From: Pseudooceanicola pacificus
GTDB taxonomy: Bacteria > Pseudomonadota > Alphaproteobacteria > Rhodobacterales > Rhodobacteraceae
DNA length: 64,000 nt
Direction of reading: 5' to 3'
Assembly (NCBI RefSeq): GCF_009789075.1
Contig: NZ_WNXQ01000001.1
Coordinates: 558,001 to 622,000 of the forward strand
Shown here in pieces: positions 47,164 to 58,179 of the stretch. The notes under the pieces were generated by a model. That model did not search any database. It was not told where the DNA came from and saw only the letters and a list, made by a program, of their open reading frames with translations. The first letter of the stretch is position 1. Every line of letters starts with the position of its first letter. The translations under genes and the position numbers were made by a program.

Positions 47164-48206
47164 TGGGTGTCCTCCGGCAGCATGGCATAGGCGCGTTGGA
47201 TCGGCATCAGCACCACCATGCGCCCGGGATCCTTCAGCCGCCCCGCCGCGCGCCCGGCCTTGTCGCCGGTGCCAAAGAAGATATCGGCCCGCTGCGCGCC
47301 CTTGATCGCCGACCCGGTGTCCTGCGCGACCATCAGCCGCCGCAACGGGCGCGCGCCGTCCTTTTCGATCCAGACCGGCGCGCCAAGCGGGGTGTAACGC
47401 GGGTCGACGGCGATAGAGCGCATCGCCGTGACCGAACGGTTCATCGCGCCAAGCGGGCCGCGATCGGGCGGCACCTCGTTCACCTCGCGAAAGAAGACGT
47501 ATGAGGGGTTGTGGCGCAGCAGTTCCTCTCCTGCCGTCGGGTTGGAGCGGACCCAGTTCTTGATCACCTGGGCCGACACCTGGTGCGGGTTGAACAGCCC
47601 GCGCCGGACCAGTTCCTGCCCGATGGAGCGATAGGGATGCCCGTTGGCCCCGCCATAGCCCACGCGCAGGTAACGCCCGTCAGGCAGGTGAATGCGGCCG
47701 GAGCCCTGGATTTGCAGAAAGAACAGCTCTACCGGGTCGTCGACCCAGGCGATTTCCAGTCCGCGCCCGGCCAGGTGGTCGCCCTGTTCGATCTGGCGGC
47801 GCGACAGCCAGGGCAGGGCCTGTTTCGCCTCGGGCGGCATGCGGTAGACCGGATAGCGGAACCGGGGCGAGGGGGCGAGGGCGCCGTCAAGCTCGGGTTC
47901 GAAATACCCGGTGAAGAGGCCGCTGCCGCCGTCCTGCACCATGATCGGCAGAAAGAAGAGTTCAAAGAAGGTGCGCGCGTTGCTCTGCTGCCCCGCGGCG
48001 GCGCAGAGCGCGCGCCAGTCGGGTTCGTCCATATCCCCGCAAGTGGAGAGAAAGACCTTGAGCGCCGCGTCGTGATCGTCGTCGGCCCAGCCTTCCAGCT
48101 GGTCGAAATCGAGGATCGCATAGCTTGCGTCCTGCCCCGAGGCAGAGCCGGCGGCGCCGGTCAAGGCGAGACCTGCCAGCAAAGCGGCAAGTCGCAGCCC
48201 CGTCAT
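47160..48206 (-). CDS. mltA: Membrane-bound lytic murein transglycosylase A family protein
   Basis: 348 residues. A signal peptide (MTGLRLAALLAGLALTGAAG) is followed by the MltA domain with LFTGYFEPELDGALAPS and QIQGSGRIHLPDGRYLRVGY, then a 3D domain with VAQDTGSAIKGAQRADIFFG carrying the catalytic Asp. No lipobox Cys is evident, unlike E. coli MltA. It cleaves peptidoglycan glycan strands to anhydro-muropeptides, which links to the amgK/murU recycling genes elsewhere in this window. Confidence 0.92.
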   Translation of the reverse strand: MTGLRLAALLAGLALTGAAGSASGQDASYAILDFDQLEGWADDDHDAALKVFLSTCGDMDEPDWRALCAAAGQQSNARTFFELFFLPIMVQDGGSGLFTGYFEPELDGALAPSPRFRYPVYRMPPEAKQALPWLSRRQIEQGDHLAGRGLEIAWVDDPVELFFLQIQGSGRIHLPDGRYLRVGYGGANGHPYRSIGQELVRRGLFNPHQVSAQVIKNWVRSNPTAGEELLRHNPSYVFFREVNEVPPDRGPLGAMNRSVTAMRSIAVDPRYTPLGAPVWIEKDGARPLRRLMVAQDTGSAIKGAQRADIFFGTGDKAGRAAGRLKDPGRMVVLMPIQRAYAMLPEDTQ

Positions 48207-48862
48207 TCGCCAGTTGCGACCAGCTGCCAGTTCGGATTGTCCGTGCCCATCTGCCGGGCGAAGGTCCAGATATCGCGCTGCGTCTTGATCTCTCCGGGCT
48301 TGCCCTCGACAACCTCGCCATTGCTGTCGCGCACGACCGAGGTGAGCTGGCCGACAAAGCGAACGGTCAGTTCGGCCGTCTGGCTGTCAGCGTCGTATTC
48401 GGCGTCCGACATGGTCAATTCCCGCAGGCCGACAAATTCCGACTCGATATGCAGGCCCTGCTGTTCGCGGGCGGCGACGACCTCGGCAAAGCTGGCGTAG
48501 ACGTCATCGGACAGGAACGGCCGGATGCTGTCCATCTCGCCCCGTTCGAACCCCATCAGGATCATCTCATAGGCGCCCCGGGCACCGCCGAGGAATTCGC
48601 CGACATCAAAACCGGGTTCGGCCTGTTTCATGCGGGCCAGCGCCTCGGCCGCGGGGGACCCTTCGGGGACGTGATCGGTGATATCGCGGTCGGGACCGCC
48701 GTCGATCACCTCGAAATTGCGCGAGCGGACGGGCGTGTCCTCGGTCTTGGCGACGGGGGGTTTCTCGAACCCTTCGCGGGTGCCCAGGACACTGCGCAAA
48801 CGCAGGATCAGGAAGACCGCGATGCCGGCAAGCACGAGAAGCTGAAGGATGGGCGAGTTCAT
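48203..48862 (-). CDS. Tim44-like (TimA) inner-membrane protein
   Basis: 219 residues. One N-terminal helix (MNSPILQLLVLAGIAVFLIL), a charged linker, then a Tim44 domain: AARARMKQAEPGFDVGEFLGGARGAYEMIL-type segment (read in short pieces) and FVGLRELTMSDAEYDADSQT, AELTVRFVGQL, DIWTFARQMG. Bacterial Tim44 homologues are membrane-attached; their link to protein insertion is inferred from mitochondria. ATG 48862 has AGGA 6 nt upstream. It overlaps mltA by 4 bp. It faces fxsA. Confidence 0.85.
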   Translation of the reverse strand: MNSPILQLLVLAGIAVFLILRLRSVLGTREGFEKPPVAKTEDTPVRSRNFEVIDGGPDRDITDHVPEGSPAAEALARMKQAEPGFDVGEFLGGARGAYEMILMGFERGEMDSIRPFLSDDVYASFAEVVAAREQQGLHIESEFVGLRELTMSDAEYDADSQTAELTVRFVGQLTSVVRDSNGEVVEGKPGEIKTQRDIWTFARQMGTDNPNWQLVATGE

Positions 48863-48964
48863 GAAGGTCCTCGTCTGGGGCATGGCAAGTGTTGCGTTAC
48901 GTTCCTATGTAGGTGCTGGGCGGTGGCAAGTCTACCGCGCCAGACCTTCGAGGAGTGGGAAGAC

Positions 48965-49432
48965 ATGTGGCTTTTGTTGGCTTTCATTGCCGTACCGATG
49001 ATCGAGATCGCGCTTTTCATCCAGGTGGGCGGTCTGATCGGCCTGGGATGGACCCTCGCCATCGTCCTGTTGACCGCAATTGCGGGCACCTGGCTGGTGC
49101 GTCAGCAGGGCGCACTGGCGCTGAACCGGATCCGGCAATCGTTCAACCAGCTCAGCGATCCGTCCGAACCGCTGGCCGATGGCGCCATGATCCTGCTGGC
49201 CGGCGCCTTGCTGCTGACACCCGGCTTTTTCACCGACACCCTGGGCCTGCTGCTGCTGACCCCGCCGGTGCGCCGCGCTGTATTCAACTGGATGCGCAAA
49301 CATGTGAAGGTGCAATCCTTCGACAGTTCTGGCCCGGCGCGCCCGCGTCCCGACGTGATCGACGGCGAATATACCGAAGTCGATCCCCCGAAACGGCCCA
49401 CGCATGAGCCCTCGCAGTGGACCCGGCACTGA
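48965..49432 (+). CDS. fxsA: FxsA family membrane protein
   Basis: 155 residues. MWLLLAFIAVPMIEIALFIQ, VGGLIGLGWTLAIVLLTAIA, GTWLVRQQGALAL and GALLLTPGFFTDTLGLLLL are FxsA hallmarks, with three or four inner-membrane helices. The C-terminal tail is acidic. E. coli FxsA relieves phage T7 exclusion by F; its native role is unclear. It sits just before secB, the standard alphaproteobacterial order. Confidence 0.9.
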   Translation: MWLLLAFIAVPMIEIALFIQVGGLIGLGWTLAIVLLTAIAGTWLVRQQGALALNRIRQSFNQLSDPSEPLADGAMILLAGALLLTPGFFTDTLGLLLLTPPVRRAVFNWMRKHVKVQSFDSSGPARPRPDVIDGEYTEVDPPKRPTHEPSQWTRH

Positions 49433-49515
49433 CTCCAGCCAATCGTTGAGGCCTGTAGCACGAGGTGCTAAGCAAGTGCCGATATAAAAACCGGCATACC
49501 GCCAGGAGCACACTG

Positions 49516-50016
49516 ATGACCGATACGCCCGACGCGGGGACCCCGCCGCAGCAACAGCTGAACGTCAAGTTCAACACCATCACCCAGTACATCCGCGACA
49601 TGTCGTTCGAAAACGTCCTGTCGCGCAAGCCGCAGGGCAGTGCGGTGCAGCCCGACGTACAGGTGCAGGTCGGCCTGGATGCGAAAAAGCGCGAGGCCGA
49701 GCATCAGTACGAGGTCAAGATCAACCTCAACATCACCTCCAAGGCCAAGGACGGCACCGACATCCTGTTCATCATGGAGCTGGAATATGTCGGCGTCTTC
49801 CATGTCGAGGGCGTGCCCGAGGCGCAGCTGCATGCCTTCCTGCTGATCGAATGCCCGCGCCAGCTGTTCCCCTACCTGCGCCGCATCGTCGGTGACGTGA
49901 CCCGCGACGGCGGCTTCCCGCCGCTGAACCTGGAAAACATCGACTTCCTGCAGCTCTATCGTCAGGAAATCACCCGCCGGACGCAGCAGGCCTCGACCGA
50001 GACCGCTCAGGCCTGA
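49516..50016 (+). CDS. secB: Protein-export chaperone SecB
   Basis: 166 residues. [24 protein letters not shown]-like strand, [21 protein letters not shown] and [22 protein letters not shown] are SecB signatures. It keeps preproteins unfolded for SecA. AGGAG lies 8 nt before the ATG. Its stop overlaps the convergent dnaQ stop by 10 bp. Confidence 0.97.
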   Translation: MTDTPDAGTPPQQQLNVKFNTITQYIRDMSFENVLSRKPQGSAVQPDVQVQVGLDAKKREAEHQYEVKINLNITSKAKDGTDILFIMELEYVGVFHVEGVPEAQLHAFLLIECPRQLFPYLRRIVGDVTRDGGFPPLNLENIDFLQLYRQEITRRTQQASTETAQA

Positions 50017-50708
50017 CCGAACCGCTTCCACAGAGCGCCGTCGCCCATCTTGGCCACAAAGGCCTCATGTGCGGCGGTTTCCTCTGCCGTGACACGCGGG
50101 GGCAGGGGCGTCGGGCGTGGCTTGGGCCGCCAGTTTTCCCCAGCCCCACCAGCCGACCCGCCGGAGCCCGAACCCTGGGACAGGGCGAAATCGGGCTGAC
50201 GTCCGCCGATCAGTTCCAGATAGACTTCGGCCAGGATTTCGCTGTCCAGCAGCGCGCCGTGCAGCGTGCGCGACGAGTTGTCGATGCCGAACCGCCGGCA
50301 GAGCGCATCCAGCGAGGCGGGCGAGCCGGGGAATTTCTTGCGCGCGATCATCAGCGTGTCGACCGCCTGGGTGTCGGGCAGGCGGGGCAGATTCAGCCAG
50401 CCCAGTTCCGCATTCAGGAATTTCATGTCGAAGCTGGCGTTGTGGATCACAAGCTTGGCATCGCCGACGAATTCCAGAAAATCCTTGGCGATATCGGCAA
50501 AGAGCGGCTTGTCGGCCAGGAATTCGTCGCCCAGCCCGTGCACCTCGAACGCCTCTTGCGGCATGGAACGCTGCGGGTTGATGTAGACGTGATAGGTGTT
50601 GCCGGTCGGCACGTGGTTCCACAGTTCGACGCCACCGATCTCGACGATGCGGTCGCCCTGTTCAGGCTCAAATCCCGTGGTTTCGGTGTCGAGGACGATT
50701 TCACGCAT
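50007..50708 (-). CDS. dnaQ: DNA polymerase III subunit epsilon
   Basis: 233 residues. Exo [22 protein letters not shown], Exo [17 protein letters not shown], Exo III with [14 protein letters not shown]; the catalytic Asp/Glu pairs of DEDDh exonucleases are all present. A C-terminal tail ([11 protein letters not shown]...) carries the polymerase-binding clamp region. It proofreads for the replicative polymerase. It is the distal gene of the maf-aroE-coaE-dnaQ run leading away from the origin. Confidence 0.95.
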   Translation of the reverse strand: MREIVLDTETTGFEPEQGDRIVEIGGVELWNHVPTGNTYHVYINPQRSMPQEAFEVHGLGDEFLADKPLFADIAKDFLEFVGDAKLVIHNASFDMKFLNAELGWLNLPRLPDTQAVDTLMIARKKFPGSPASLDALCRRFGIDNSSRTLHGALLDSEILAEVYLELIGGRQPDFALSQGSGSGGSAGGAGENWRPKPRPTPLPPRVTAEETAAHEAFVAKMGDGALWKRFGQA

Positions 50709-51294
50709 CCGCCATTTCCCTCCTGATCGCCGCGACGATGGCGCGGACCTGATCGCGCGCTTCCTCCAGCGTTTCGGTGATCACCACGTGATCCGCCAGC
50801 CTGCGCTTGTCGGCATCGGGCATCTGCTTGGCGCGGATCGCTTCGAACTGCGCCTCGGTCATGGTGCCCCGGGCCAGCACCCTTTCGCGCTGCACCTCGG
50901 GCGGGACGGAAACGACAACGGTGGTGTCCATCATCGCGGCGCCCCGGCCTTCGAACAGCAGCGGGATGTCGAGCACGACAATATCCGCATCCGTCGCGGC
51001 GATGAAGGCCTGCCGGTCCTCGCCCACCAGCGGATGCACGATCTGTTCGATCCGCCCAAGCGCCGTGGGATCGGCCCCGATGATCTCTTTCAGCCGTGTG
51101 CGCGAAACCGCGCCGTCGACAATCGCATCGGGAAAGGCCGCGCCCATCGGCTCCACCGCCGCGCCGCCCGGGGCGTAGAGGCGATGTACCGCAGCATCGG
51201 CATCCCAGACGGCGCAGCCCTCGTCGGCAAACATCCTGGCCGTGGTGCTTTTGCCCATGCCGATGGAGCCGGTCAGCCCGATAAGATAGCTCAT
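50701..51294 (-). CDS. coaE: Dephospho-CoA kinase
   Basis: 197 residues. P-loop [19 protein letters not shown] at residues 4-22, [22 protein letters not shown] and [12 protein letters not shown] are conserved. It phosphorylates dephospho-CoA in the final step of CoA synthesis. Start 51294 overlaps the aroE stop, and the stop overlaps dnaQ. Confidence 0.96.
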   Translation of the reverse strand: MSYLIGLTGSIGMGKSTTARMFADEGCAVWDADAAVHRLYAPGGAAVEPMGAAFPDAIVDGAVSRTRLKEIIGADPTALGRIEQIVHPLVGEDRQAFIAATDADIVVLDIPLLFEGRGAAMMDTTVVVSVPPEVQRERVLARGTMTEAQFEAIRAKQMPDADKRRLADHVVITETLEEARDQVRAIVAAIRREMADA

Positions 51295-52124
51295 GCCAAT
51301 GCCGCCCTGCGCGCGTCTTCGTCCACCTCGGGGCGGATGCCGAACCAGCGTTCGAACCCCGGCACCGCCTGGTGCAGCAACATGCCCAGGCCGTCGACCG
51401 TGGTGCAACCCGCCTGTTCCGCCACGCTCAGCAGCCGGGTACGCAGGGGCGCATAGACCAGATCGGTCACAACCTGGCCGCGGTGCAACCCGTCCAGCGG
51501 CACCCGCAGCTCCGGCTTGCCGGTCATGCCCAGCGAGGTCGTGTTCACCACCAGCCCCGCATCCTCGATCCGGTTGCCGGCCTGCACCCATTCGACCACC
51601 CGCAGGCGGTTGCCGAAATCTTCGTGCAGCTTGTCGGCGCGGTTGCGGGTGCGGTTGGTGATGATGATCTCGGGGACGCCGGCATCCAGCAGCGAAACGA
51701 CCACCGCGCGCGCCGCGCCGCCCGCGCCCAGCACGATGGCCGGTGCCGACGAAGGATCCCAGTCCGGCGCGCCCTGGCGGAGGTTTTCGATAAACCCGTA
51801 CCCGTCCGTATTGTCGGCATGGATACGCCCGTCGCTGCGAAAGATCAGGGTGTTGGCGGCACCGATCAGGATCGCGCGGTCCGACACCAGGTCGGCCAGT
51901 TCCATCACCGCTTCCTTGTGCGGGATCGTCACATTGGCTCCGACAAACCCCATGCGGGGCAGGGTGCGGATCACCTCGCGCAGATCGCCCGGGGCGACAT
52001 CCATGGGAATGTAGTGGCCGGGCAGCCCGAATTTGCGCAGCCAGTGACCGTGCAGCAGGGGCGACCGGGAATGCGCAACCGGATGGCCGATCACGCAGGC
52101 CAGGGGGATGCGGGTGTCGGTCAT
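51291..52124 (-). CDS. aroE: Shikimate dehydrogenase (NADP+)
   Basis: 277 residues. Shikimate-binding GHPVAHSRSPLLHG, NVTIPHKEAVMELAD (catalytic Lys), NTLIFR and NADP-binding VLGAGGAARAV are all present. It reduces 3-dehydroshikimate in aromatic amino-acid synthesis. It overlaps both maf and coaE, so all four genes form one translationally coupled unit. Confidence 0.96.
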   Translation of the reverse strand: MTDTRIPLACVIGHPVAHSRSPLLHGHWLRKFGLPGHYIPMDVAPGDLREVIRTLPRMGFVGANVTIPHKEAVMELADLVSDRAILIGAANTLIFRSDGRIHADNTDGYGFIENLRQGAPDWDPSSAPAIVLGAGGAARAVVVSLLDAGVPEIIITNRTRNRADKLHEDFGNRLRVVEWVQAGNRIEDAGLVVNTTSLGMTGKPELRVPLDGLHRGQVVTDLVYAPLRTRLLSVAEQAGCTTVDGLGMLLHQAVPGFERWFGIRPEVDEDARRAALA

Positions 52125-52720
52125 TGTTCGATCAGTCCTCGCAGGGCAAGAAACGACAGCAGTTCCGTCAGCGGCAGGCCGAGAATAGCAAAGTAATCGC
52201 CGGTGATGGATGAAAACAAGCGCACCCCTTCGGATTCGATCTGGTAGGCCCCGACCGAAGTGGCGACCGCGGGCCAGTTCCGCTCCAGATAGGAATCGAG
52301 GTAGGCGTCGCTGAACCGGTGCATCCGCATCCGCACCTCGGTGATATGGCGCCAGACCGGCCGCCCGTCTTCGCAGATCACGGCGGCGGAGTAGAGCGAG
52401 TGCTGCTGGCCGCGCAGATCCTTCAGCTGGGCGGCGGCTTCCTCGCGGCTTTCCGGCTTGGCAAAGACCGTCTTGCCCAGGGCCAGGATCTGGTCGCAGC
52501 CGATGACCATGCTGCCGGGCGCCTTGGCGCTGACCCGCTGCGCCTTCATCTCGGCCAGGGCATCGGACATGTCGCGGGGGGGTGTTCCCTCGGCGTCGAG
52601 CGACTGGCGCAGGGCCTCTTCGTCGACGCGGGCGGGTTGCACCCGGAAGGGCACCGCCGCGTTACGCAACATCTGTGCCCGGATCGCCGAGCCGGACGCA
52701 AGAATGAGATCCTGACCCAT
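52121..52720 (-). CDS. maf: Maf family nucleotide pyrophosphatase
   Basis: 199 residues. LILASGSAIRAQML, the conserved acidic MVIGCDQILAL and the HSLYSAAVICEDG stretch are Maf signatures. Maf enzymes hydrolyse dTTP/UTP or modified NTPs as house-cleaning enzymes. ATG 52720 is used; GAGG lies 12 nt upstream. A perfect DnaA box overlaps its start region, since the gene abuts the putative origin. Confidence 0.92.
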   Translation of the reverse strand: MGQDLILASGSAIRAQMLRNAAVPFRVQPARVDEEALRQSLDAEGTPPRDMSDALAEMKAQRVSAKAPGSMVIGCDQILALGKTVFAKPESREEAAAQLKDLRGQQHSLYSAAVICEDGRPVWRHITEVRMRMHRFSDAYLDSYLERNWPAVATSVGAYQIESEGVRLFSSITGDYFAILGLPLTELLSFLALRGLIEQ

Positions 52721-52728
52721 GTGGATAA
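52720..52728 (-). promoter_or_regulatory. Perfect DnaA box TTATCCACA at the maf start
   Basis: An exact 9-mer match on the minus strand, overlapping the first base of the maf ATG. It borders the oriC gap and could also let DnaA repress maf-aroE-coaE-dnaQ. Confidence 0.6.
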
Positions 52729-53113
52729 CCTCGTGGATGGAGGGGCCTGACACTAGGGGGATGGTTCTGGGCAAAACCCGCTGAAATGGCAAGGCTGTGG
52801 TTAACAGCCGCTCTGCGCACAGCTCGTCATGGAACTGTCACATGTGGGTTGGGACAACTGCACCGTCCCCCGTGCCTTAACCATCCAGCGGACAGTCCCG
52901 GATTCCATCCACTGTCTACCGACCCGCATAGCCCCTATCATCTACCTGACATCATTCGATTTTTCGCAAGGTCAGCCAACTGCCCCGGGTTTTGTCACAT
53001 ATTTATCCCCAACAGCGGCGGCCCTTGGATAACTTCCGGACAACTCGATAATCCACAGGAACCGGCTTCCCTACATCATCATCATCCTTTCTTTTCTTTT
53101 CTTTATTTAATAG
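52720..53113. other. Putative chromosomal replication origin (oriC)
   Basis: A 420-bp gene-free gap between maf (-) and hemJ (+). 9-mers like the DnaA box TTATCCACA: a perfect box at 52720-52728 (-); TTAACCACA at 52796-52804 (-); TTATCCCCA at 53003-53011 (+); TAATCCACA at 53049-53057 (+); TTATCCAAG at 53024-53032 (-). A pyrimidine and AT tract (CATCATCATC, then CTTTCTTTTCTTTTCTTTAT, 53075-53113) could be the unwinding element. TTAACCAT at 52877-52884 matches a CtrA half-site. Local gene order and nearby parS sites support the call. No other gene or RNA was seen in this gap. Confidence 0.72.
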
Positions 53114-53139
53114 ATGGGCCGCGCTCACGGAGACCCGCC

Positions 53140-53589
53140 ATGACCGATTTCCTTGCCTCGATCTACCCTTGGACAAAATCACTGCACATCGTTTCGGTGA
53201 TCGCCTGGATGGCCGGGATCTTCTACCTGCCGCGGCTGTTCGTCTATCACACCGAGCAGGTCGCCGCGGGCTCTCAGACCGACGCGATGTTCCAGGAGAT
53301 GGAGCGGAAGCTGCTGAGGGCGATCATGAATCCGGCGATGATCGCGACCTGGGTCTTCGGGCTGTGCCTCGTCTTTACCCCCGGGATCGTCGACTGGTCG
53401 ATGGTCTGGCCCTGGACCAAGGCGGCGGGCGTGCTGGCGATGACCTGGTTCCACCATTGGCTGGGGAAACGGCGCAAGGATTTCGTGGCCGGATCAAACG
53501 TTCTGACGGGTCGGCGCTACCGGATGATGAACGAACTGCCCACGTTGCTGCTGATCCTCATCGTCTTCTCGGTTGTGATCCGGTTCTGA
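53140..53589 (+). CDS. hemJ: Protoporphyrinogen IX oxidase HemJ
   Basis: 149 residues. Four membrane helices. The HemJ hallmarks are WTKSLHIVSVIAWMAGIFYLPRLFVYH (conserved His and Arg) and KAAGVLAMTWFHHWLGKRRKDF. It oxidises protoporphyrinogen IX to protoporphyrin IX without molecular oxygen as direct acceptor. GGAG is 7 nt before ATG 53140. It flanks oriC on the right. Confidence 0.95.
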   Translation: MTDFLASIYPWTKSLHIVSVIAWMAGIFYLPRLFVYHTEQVAAGSQTDAMFQEMERKLLRAIMNPAMIATWVFGLCLVFTPGIVDWSMVWPWTKAAGVLAMTWFHHWLGKRRKDFVAGSNVLTGRRYRMMNELPTLLLILIVFSVVIRF

Positions 53590-53596
53590 TGGCAGA

Positions 53597-53625
53597 TTGA
53601 CTTGCGGCGGTGCTCTGCTTATATC
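53597..53625 (+). promoter_or_regulatory. Sigma-70-type promoter for rho
   Basis: TTGACT (53597-53602), 17-nt spacer, TATATC (53620-53625). Predicted start is ~7 bp further on, leaving an ~80-nt leader before the rho ATG at 53710, enough room for Rho autoregulation. Confidence 0.65.
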
Positions 53626-53709
53626 GCCGCCAAGCCGCCCGTCCGGGTGGATATCAATCCAGACAGATGACGATCGCCTGCCCCCCTCGGGCCGATCCGG
53701 GATATTTCA

Positions 53710-54981
<1,272 letters not shown>

Positions 54982-55020
54982 TCCGCGGGGCGCCTGGTCG
55001 CCCTGCAAGGAACGCGCGTC

Positions 55021-56301
55021 ATGGATACGATCTTTGCCCTGGCTTCGGCGCCCGGCAAGGCGGGCGTCGCCGTTGTCCGGATTTCGGGCCCTGACGCGCT
55101 GACCGCCGGGCGGGCACTGGCGGGCAGTTTGCCCGGCCATCGCGCATCGGCGCTGCGCCGGTTGGTGGACGATCAGGGTAATGTGCTGGACGAGGCGCTG
55201 GTGCTCGCCTTCGTCGGCCCGGCCAGTTTCACCGGTGAGGATGTTGTCGAACTGCATCTGCATGGCAGCACGGCGGTGATCGACTCCGTCCTGCGCTGCC
55301 TGTCGTCCCGTCCGGGTCTGCGCCAGGCCGAAGCCGGAGAGTTCACCCGCCGCGCGCTGGAGAACAACCGCCTGGACCTCGCCCAGGTCGAAGGGCTTGC
55401 CGATCTGATCGACGCCGAAACCGAGGCGCAGAGGCAGCAGGCCCTGCGCGTGTTGTCGGGGCAATTGGGCGATCTGGCCGGGCGCTGGCGGACAGACCTG
55501 ATCCGGGCGGCCTCTCTGATCGAGGCGACGATCGATTTCGCCGACGAGGATGTGCCTGTCGACGTGATGCCTGAAGTGCGCGAGCTGCTCGACCGCGTCA
55601 GAGTTGATCTGCAGAGAGAGATCGCGGGATCGGGCATTGCCGAACGTGTCCGCTCGGGCTTCGAAGTCGCGATCCTCGGCGCGCCAAATGTCGGCAAATC
55701 CAGCCTGCTGAACGCGCTGGCTGGTCGCGACGCTGCGATCACCTCGGAATTTGCTGGCACAACCCGGGATGTCATCGAGGTGAGGATGGACCTCGGCGGA
55801 TTGCCTGTGACCTTGCTGGACACGGCAGGCCTACGCGACACCGAGGATCACGTAGAACGGATCGGCATCGAACGGGCGCGCCAACGCGCGGGCCATGCCG
55901 ACCTGCGTGTTGTCCTTCAACTGGACGACAGCGTGCCAGAGATCGACTTGCAACCGGATGATATCGTGATCCGGTCCAAGGTCGACCTGGTTGGAGGGGA
56001 GGGCATCTCCTCCAGAACCGGCGCGGGGGTCGATGCCCTGGTCAGCCGGATTCGCAGTGTTCTGGTCGGACGCGCGTCAAATGTCGGGATCGCCACGCGA
56101 GAGCGGCACCGCACCGCGATGATGAAAGCGGCAGAGCATCTGGCTGCTGCGGACGCGCTGTCGCATCATGGGCCGGACATGGCCGATTTGTGCGCCGAGG
56201 AATTGCGGACCGCTATCCGCGCGCTCGATTCTCTGGTAGGTCGCGTCGATGTGGAGTCGTTGCTCGACGAGATTTTTTCGAGCTTTTGCATCGGCAAATG
56301 A
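55021..56301 (+). CDS. mnmE: tRNA uridine-5-carboxymethylaminomethyl modification GTPase MnmE
   Basis: 426 residues. N-terminal folate-binding domain ([23 protein letters not shown] split by readings; [14 protein letters not shown]), G-domain P-loop [26 protein letters not shown] and [13 protein letters not shown], with the C-terminal CIGK. With MnmG it installs the cmnm5 group on wobble U34. AAGGA lies 8 nt before the ATG. mnmG follows after 3 bp. Confidence 0.97.
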   Translation: MDTIFALASAPGKAGVAVVRISGPDALTAGRALAGSLPGHRASALRRLVDDQGNVLDEALVLAFVGPASFTGEDVVELHLHGSTAVIDSVLRCLSSRPGLRQAEAGEFTRRALENNRLDLAQVEGLADLIDAETEAQRQQALRVLSGQLGDLAGRWRTDLIRAASLIEATIDFADEDVPVDVMPEVRELLDRVRVDLQREIAGSGIAERVRSGFEVAILGAPNVGKSSLLNALAGRDAAITSEFAGTTRDVIEVRMDLGGLPVTLLDTAGLRDTEDHVERIGIERARQRAGHADLRVVLQLDDSVPEIDLQPDDIVIRSKVDLVGGEGISSRTGAGVDALVSRIRSVLVGRASNVGIATRERHRTAMMKAAEHLAAADALSHHGPDMADLCAEELRTAIRALDSLVGRVDVESLLDEIFSSFCIGK

Positions 56302-56304
56302 GGA

Positions 56305-58179
56305 ATGTTTCACGTGGAACATGAATTCGACGTCGTCATCATCGGTGGCGGGCACGCAGGGGCCGAGGCAGCTCACGCCTCCGCCCGTATGGGCGCCCGC
56401 ACCGCGCTGGTCACGCTGAAGCTGGATGGCATCGGCGTCATGTCCTGCAATCCAGCCATCGGAGGGCTGGGCAAAGGCCACCTGGTTCGCGAGATCGACG
56501 CGCTCGACGGGATCATGGGTCGCGCTGCGGATGCGGCGGGTATCCAGTTCCGCCTTTTGAACCGCCGGAAAGGGCCGGCTGTTCAGGGTCCCAGGGCGCA
56601 GGCCGACCGGAAACTGTACAAGGCCGCGATTCTGGGAATGGTGCAAGACCAGGACAATCTGGAGATTGTCGAGGGCGAGGCCGTCGATTTCCTTATGGAC
56701 GGCGAGGCTGTGCGCGGTGTGGTGCTCGACGATGGCAGGGTTCTGAAATCCCATGCGGTTGTCCTGACCACCGGCACATTTCTACGTGGAGTTATCCATA
56801 TCGGGGATGTGTCGCGGCCTGGTGGGCGAATGGGCGACAAGCCCTCCGTTAAACTTGCGGAGAGGATCGACAGCTTTGGTCTGCCGCTTGGGCGCTTGAA
56901 GACCGGCACTCCGCCCAGGTTGGACGGACGTACGATCGACTGGGCCAAGCTGGAAATGCAGCCGGGCGATGACGAGCCCACCCTGTTCTCATTCCTGTCC
57001 AAGGATCCAGCCGTGCGTCAGATTTCCTGCGGGATCACGCACAGCAACGAAAAGACACACGAGATCATTCGCCAGAATCTCTCACGTTCCGCCATGTACG
57101 GCGGTCATATCGAAGGCGTCGGGCCCCGCTATTGCCCCTCGATCGAAGACAAGATCGTCCGGTTTGCCGACAAGACATCGCATCAAATCTTCCTTGAGCC
57201 CGAGGGTTTGGATGATTTCACCGTTTACCCTAACGGAATCTCAACCTCTCTGCCCGAAGACGTACAACATGACTATGTGCGTTCCATCCTTGGGCTTGAG
57301 GAGGCAGTGATCCTGCAGCCGGGCTATGCCATCGAATATGACTACGTCGATCCACGGGCCCTTGACGCTCGGCTGGCGCTTCGCGATGTGCCGGGGCTGT
57401 TTCTGGCCGGGCAGATCAACGGTACGACAGGGTACGAAGAAGCGGCCGCTCAGGGCATGGTCGCCGGTTTGAACGCCGCCATGTCGGCGCGGAAGGCCGA
57501 TCCGGTGATCTTCAGCCGGACCGATTGCTATATCGGCGTCATGGTGGACGACCTGACAACTCGTGGGGTGACCGAGCCGTACCGGATGTTCACGTCGCGG
57601 GCGGAGTTCCGTCTGTCTCTCCGTGCGGACAATGCTGACCAGCGCCTGACGCCTCTGGGTCTGAGCATCGGCTGCGTTGGGGATGAACGAGCTGGCGCTT
57701 TCCGCGACAAGAGCACCCGGCTTGAGGTCGGGCGGACTGTCTTGACCGAGAAGACCTATACCGCCAAGGACCTCGCAACCATCGGGATACGGGTCAGTCA
57801 GGACGGCGCGCGGCGCACGCCCTATGAACTGCTCGCATTTCCCGAAGTGACACTCGAAGGCTTGGCATCTTTGGATCCGGCCATTGGCGATCTGGATGCA
57901 GAGACGTCGGCCCAACTGGAACGCGACGCGCTGTACGCAAATTACATTGAGCGCCAGCAGCGGGATGTGGAAGCAATGCGCCGGGATGAGAACCACGTGA
58001 TTCCGGCGGATTTCTCTTATGCCGATCTGGATGGGTTGTCCAACGAGTTGAAGCTGAAACTGGATAGGGCCCGGCCCGGAAACCTTGCTCAGGCGGCACG
58101 GGTGGACGGAATGACCCCCGCGGCGCTGACATTGCTTCTTGCGCGCCTTCGCAAAGGTGTGCGGGAGAAAACGGCGTGA
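56305..58179 (+). CDS. mnmG: tRNA uridine-5-carboxymethylaminomethyl modification enzyme MnmG
   Basis: 624 residues. FAD motif [72 protein letters not shown] and the C-terminal GidA-associated helices ([20 protein letters not shown]). It works with MnmE at U34 of tRNAs. Codons 1-6 (MFHVEH) are written by a parS site, so sequence there is under two constraints. It abuts mnmE and overlaps rsmG by 4 bp. Confidence 0.98.
   Translation: MFHVEHEFDVVIIGGGHAGAEAAHASARMGARTALVTLKLDGIGVMSCNPAIGGLGKGHLVREIDALDGIMGRAADAAGIQFRLLNRRKGPAVQGPRAQADRKLYKAAILGMVQDQDNLEIVEGEAVDFLMDGEAVRGVVLDDGRVLKSHAVVLTTGTFLRGVIHIGDVSRPGGRMGDKPSVKLAERIDSFGLPLGRLKTGTPPRLDGRTIDWAKLEMQPGDDEPTLFSFLSKDPAVRQISCGITHSNEKTHEIIRQNLSRSAMYGGHIEGVGPRYCPSIEDKIVRFADKTSHQIFLEPEGLDDFTVYPNGISTSLPEDVQHDYVRSILGLEEAVILQPGYAIEYDYVDPRALDARLALRDVPGLFLAGQINGTTGYEEAAAQGMVAGLNAAMSARKADPVIFSRTDCYIGVMVDDLTTRGVTEPYRMFTSRAEFRLSLRADNADQRLTPLGLSIGCVGDERAGAFRDKSTRLEVGRTVLTEKTYTAKDLATIGIRVSQDGARRTPYELLAFPEVTLEGLASLDPAIGDLDAETSAQLERDALYANYIERQQRDVEAMRRDENHVIPADFSYADLDGLSNELKLKLDRARPGNLAQAARVDGMTPAALTLLLARLRKGVREKTA
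56306..56321 (+). promoter_or_regulatory. parS site 1 (ParB-binding), in the mnmG start
   Basis: TGTTTCACGTGGAACA, one mismatch to the 16-bp consensus TGTTTCACGTGAAACA. It starts one base after the A of the mnmG ATG and encodes residues MFHVEH. Confidence 0.88.

Noticed and set aside
54990-55012. Terminator between rho and mnmE
   Set aside because: A weak GGGCGC/GCCC pairing without a T-run; read-through to mnmE is likely.
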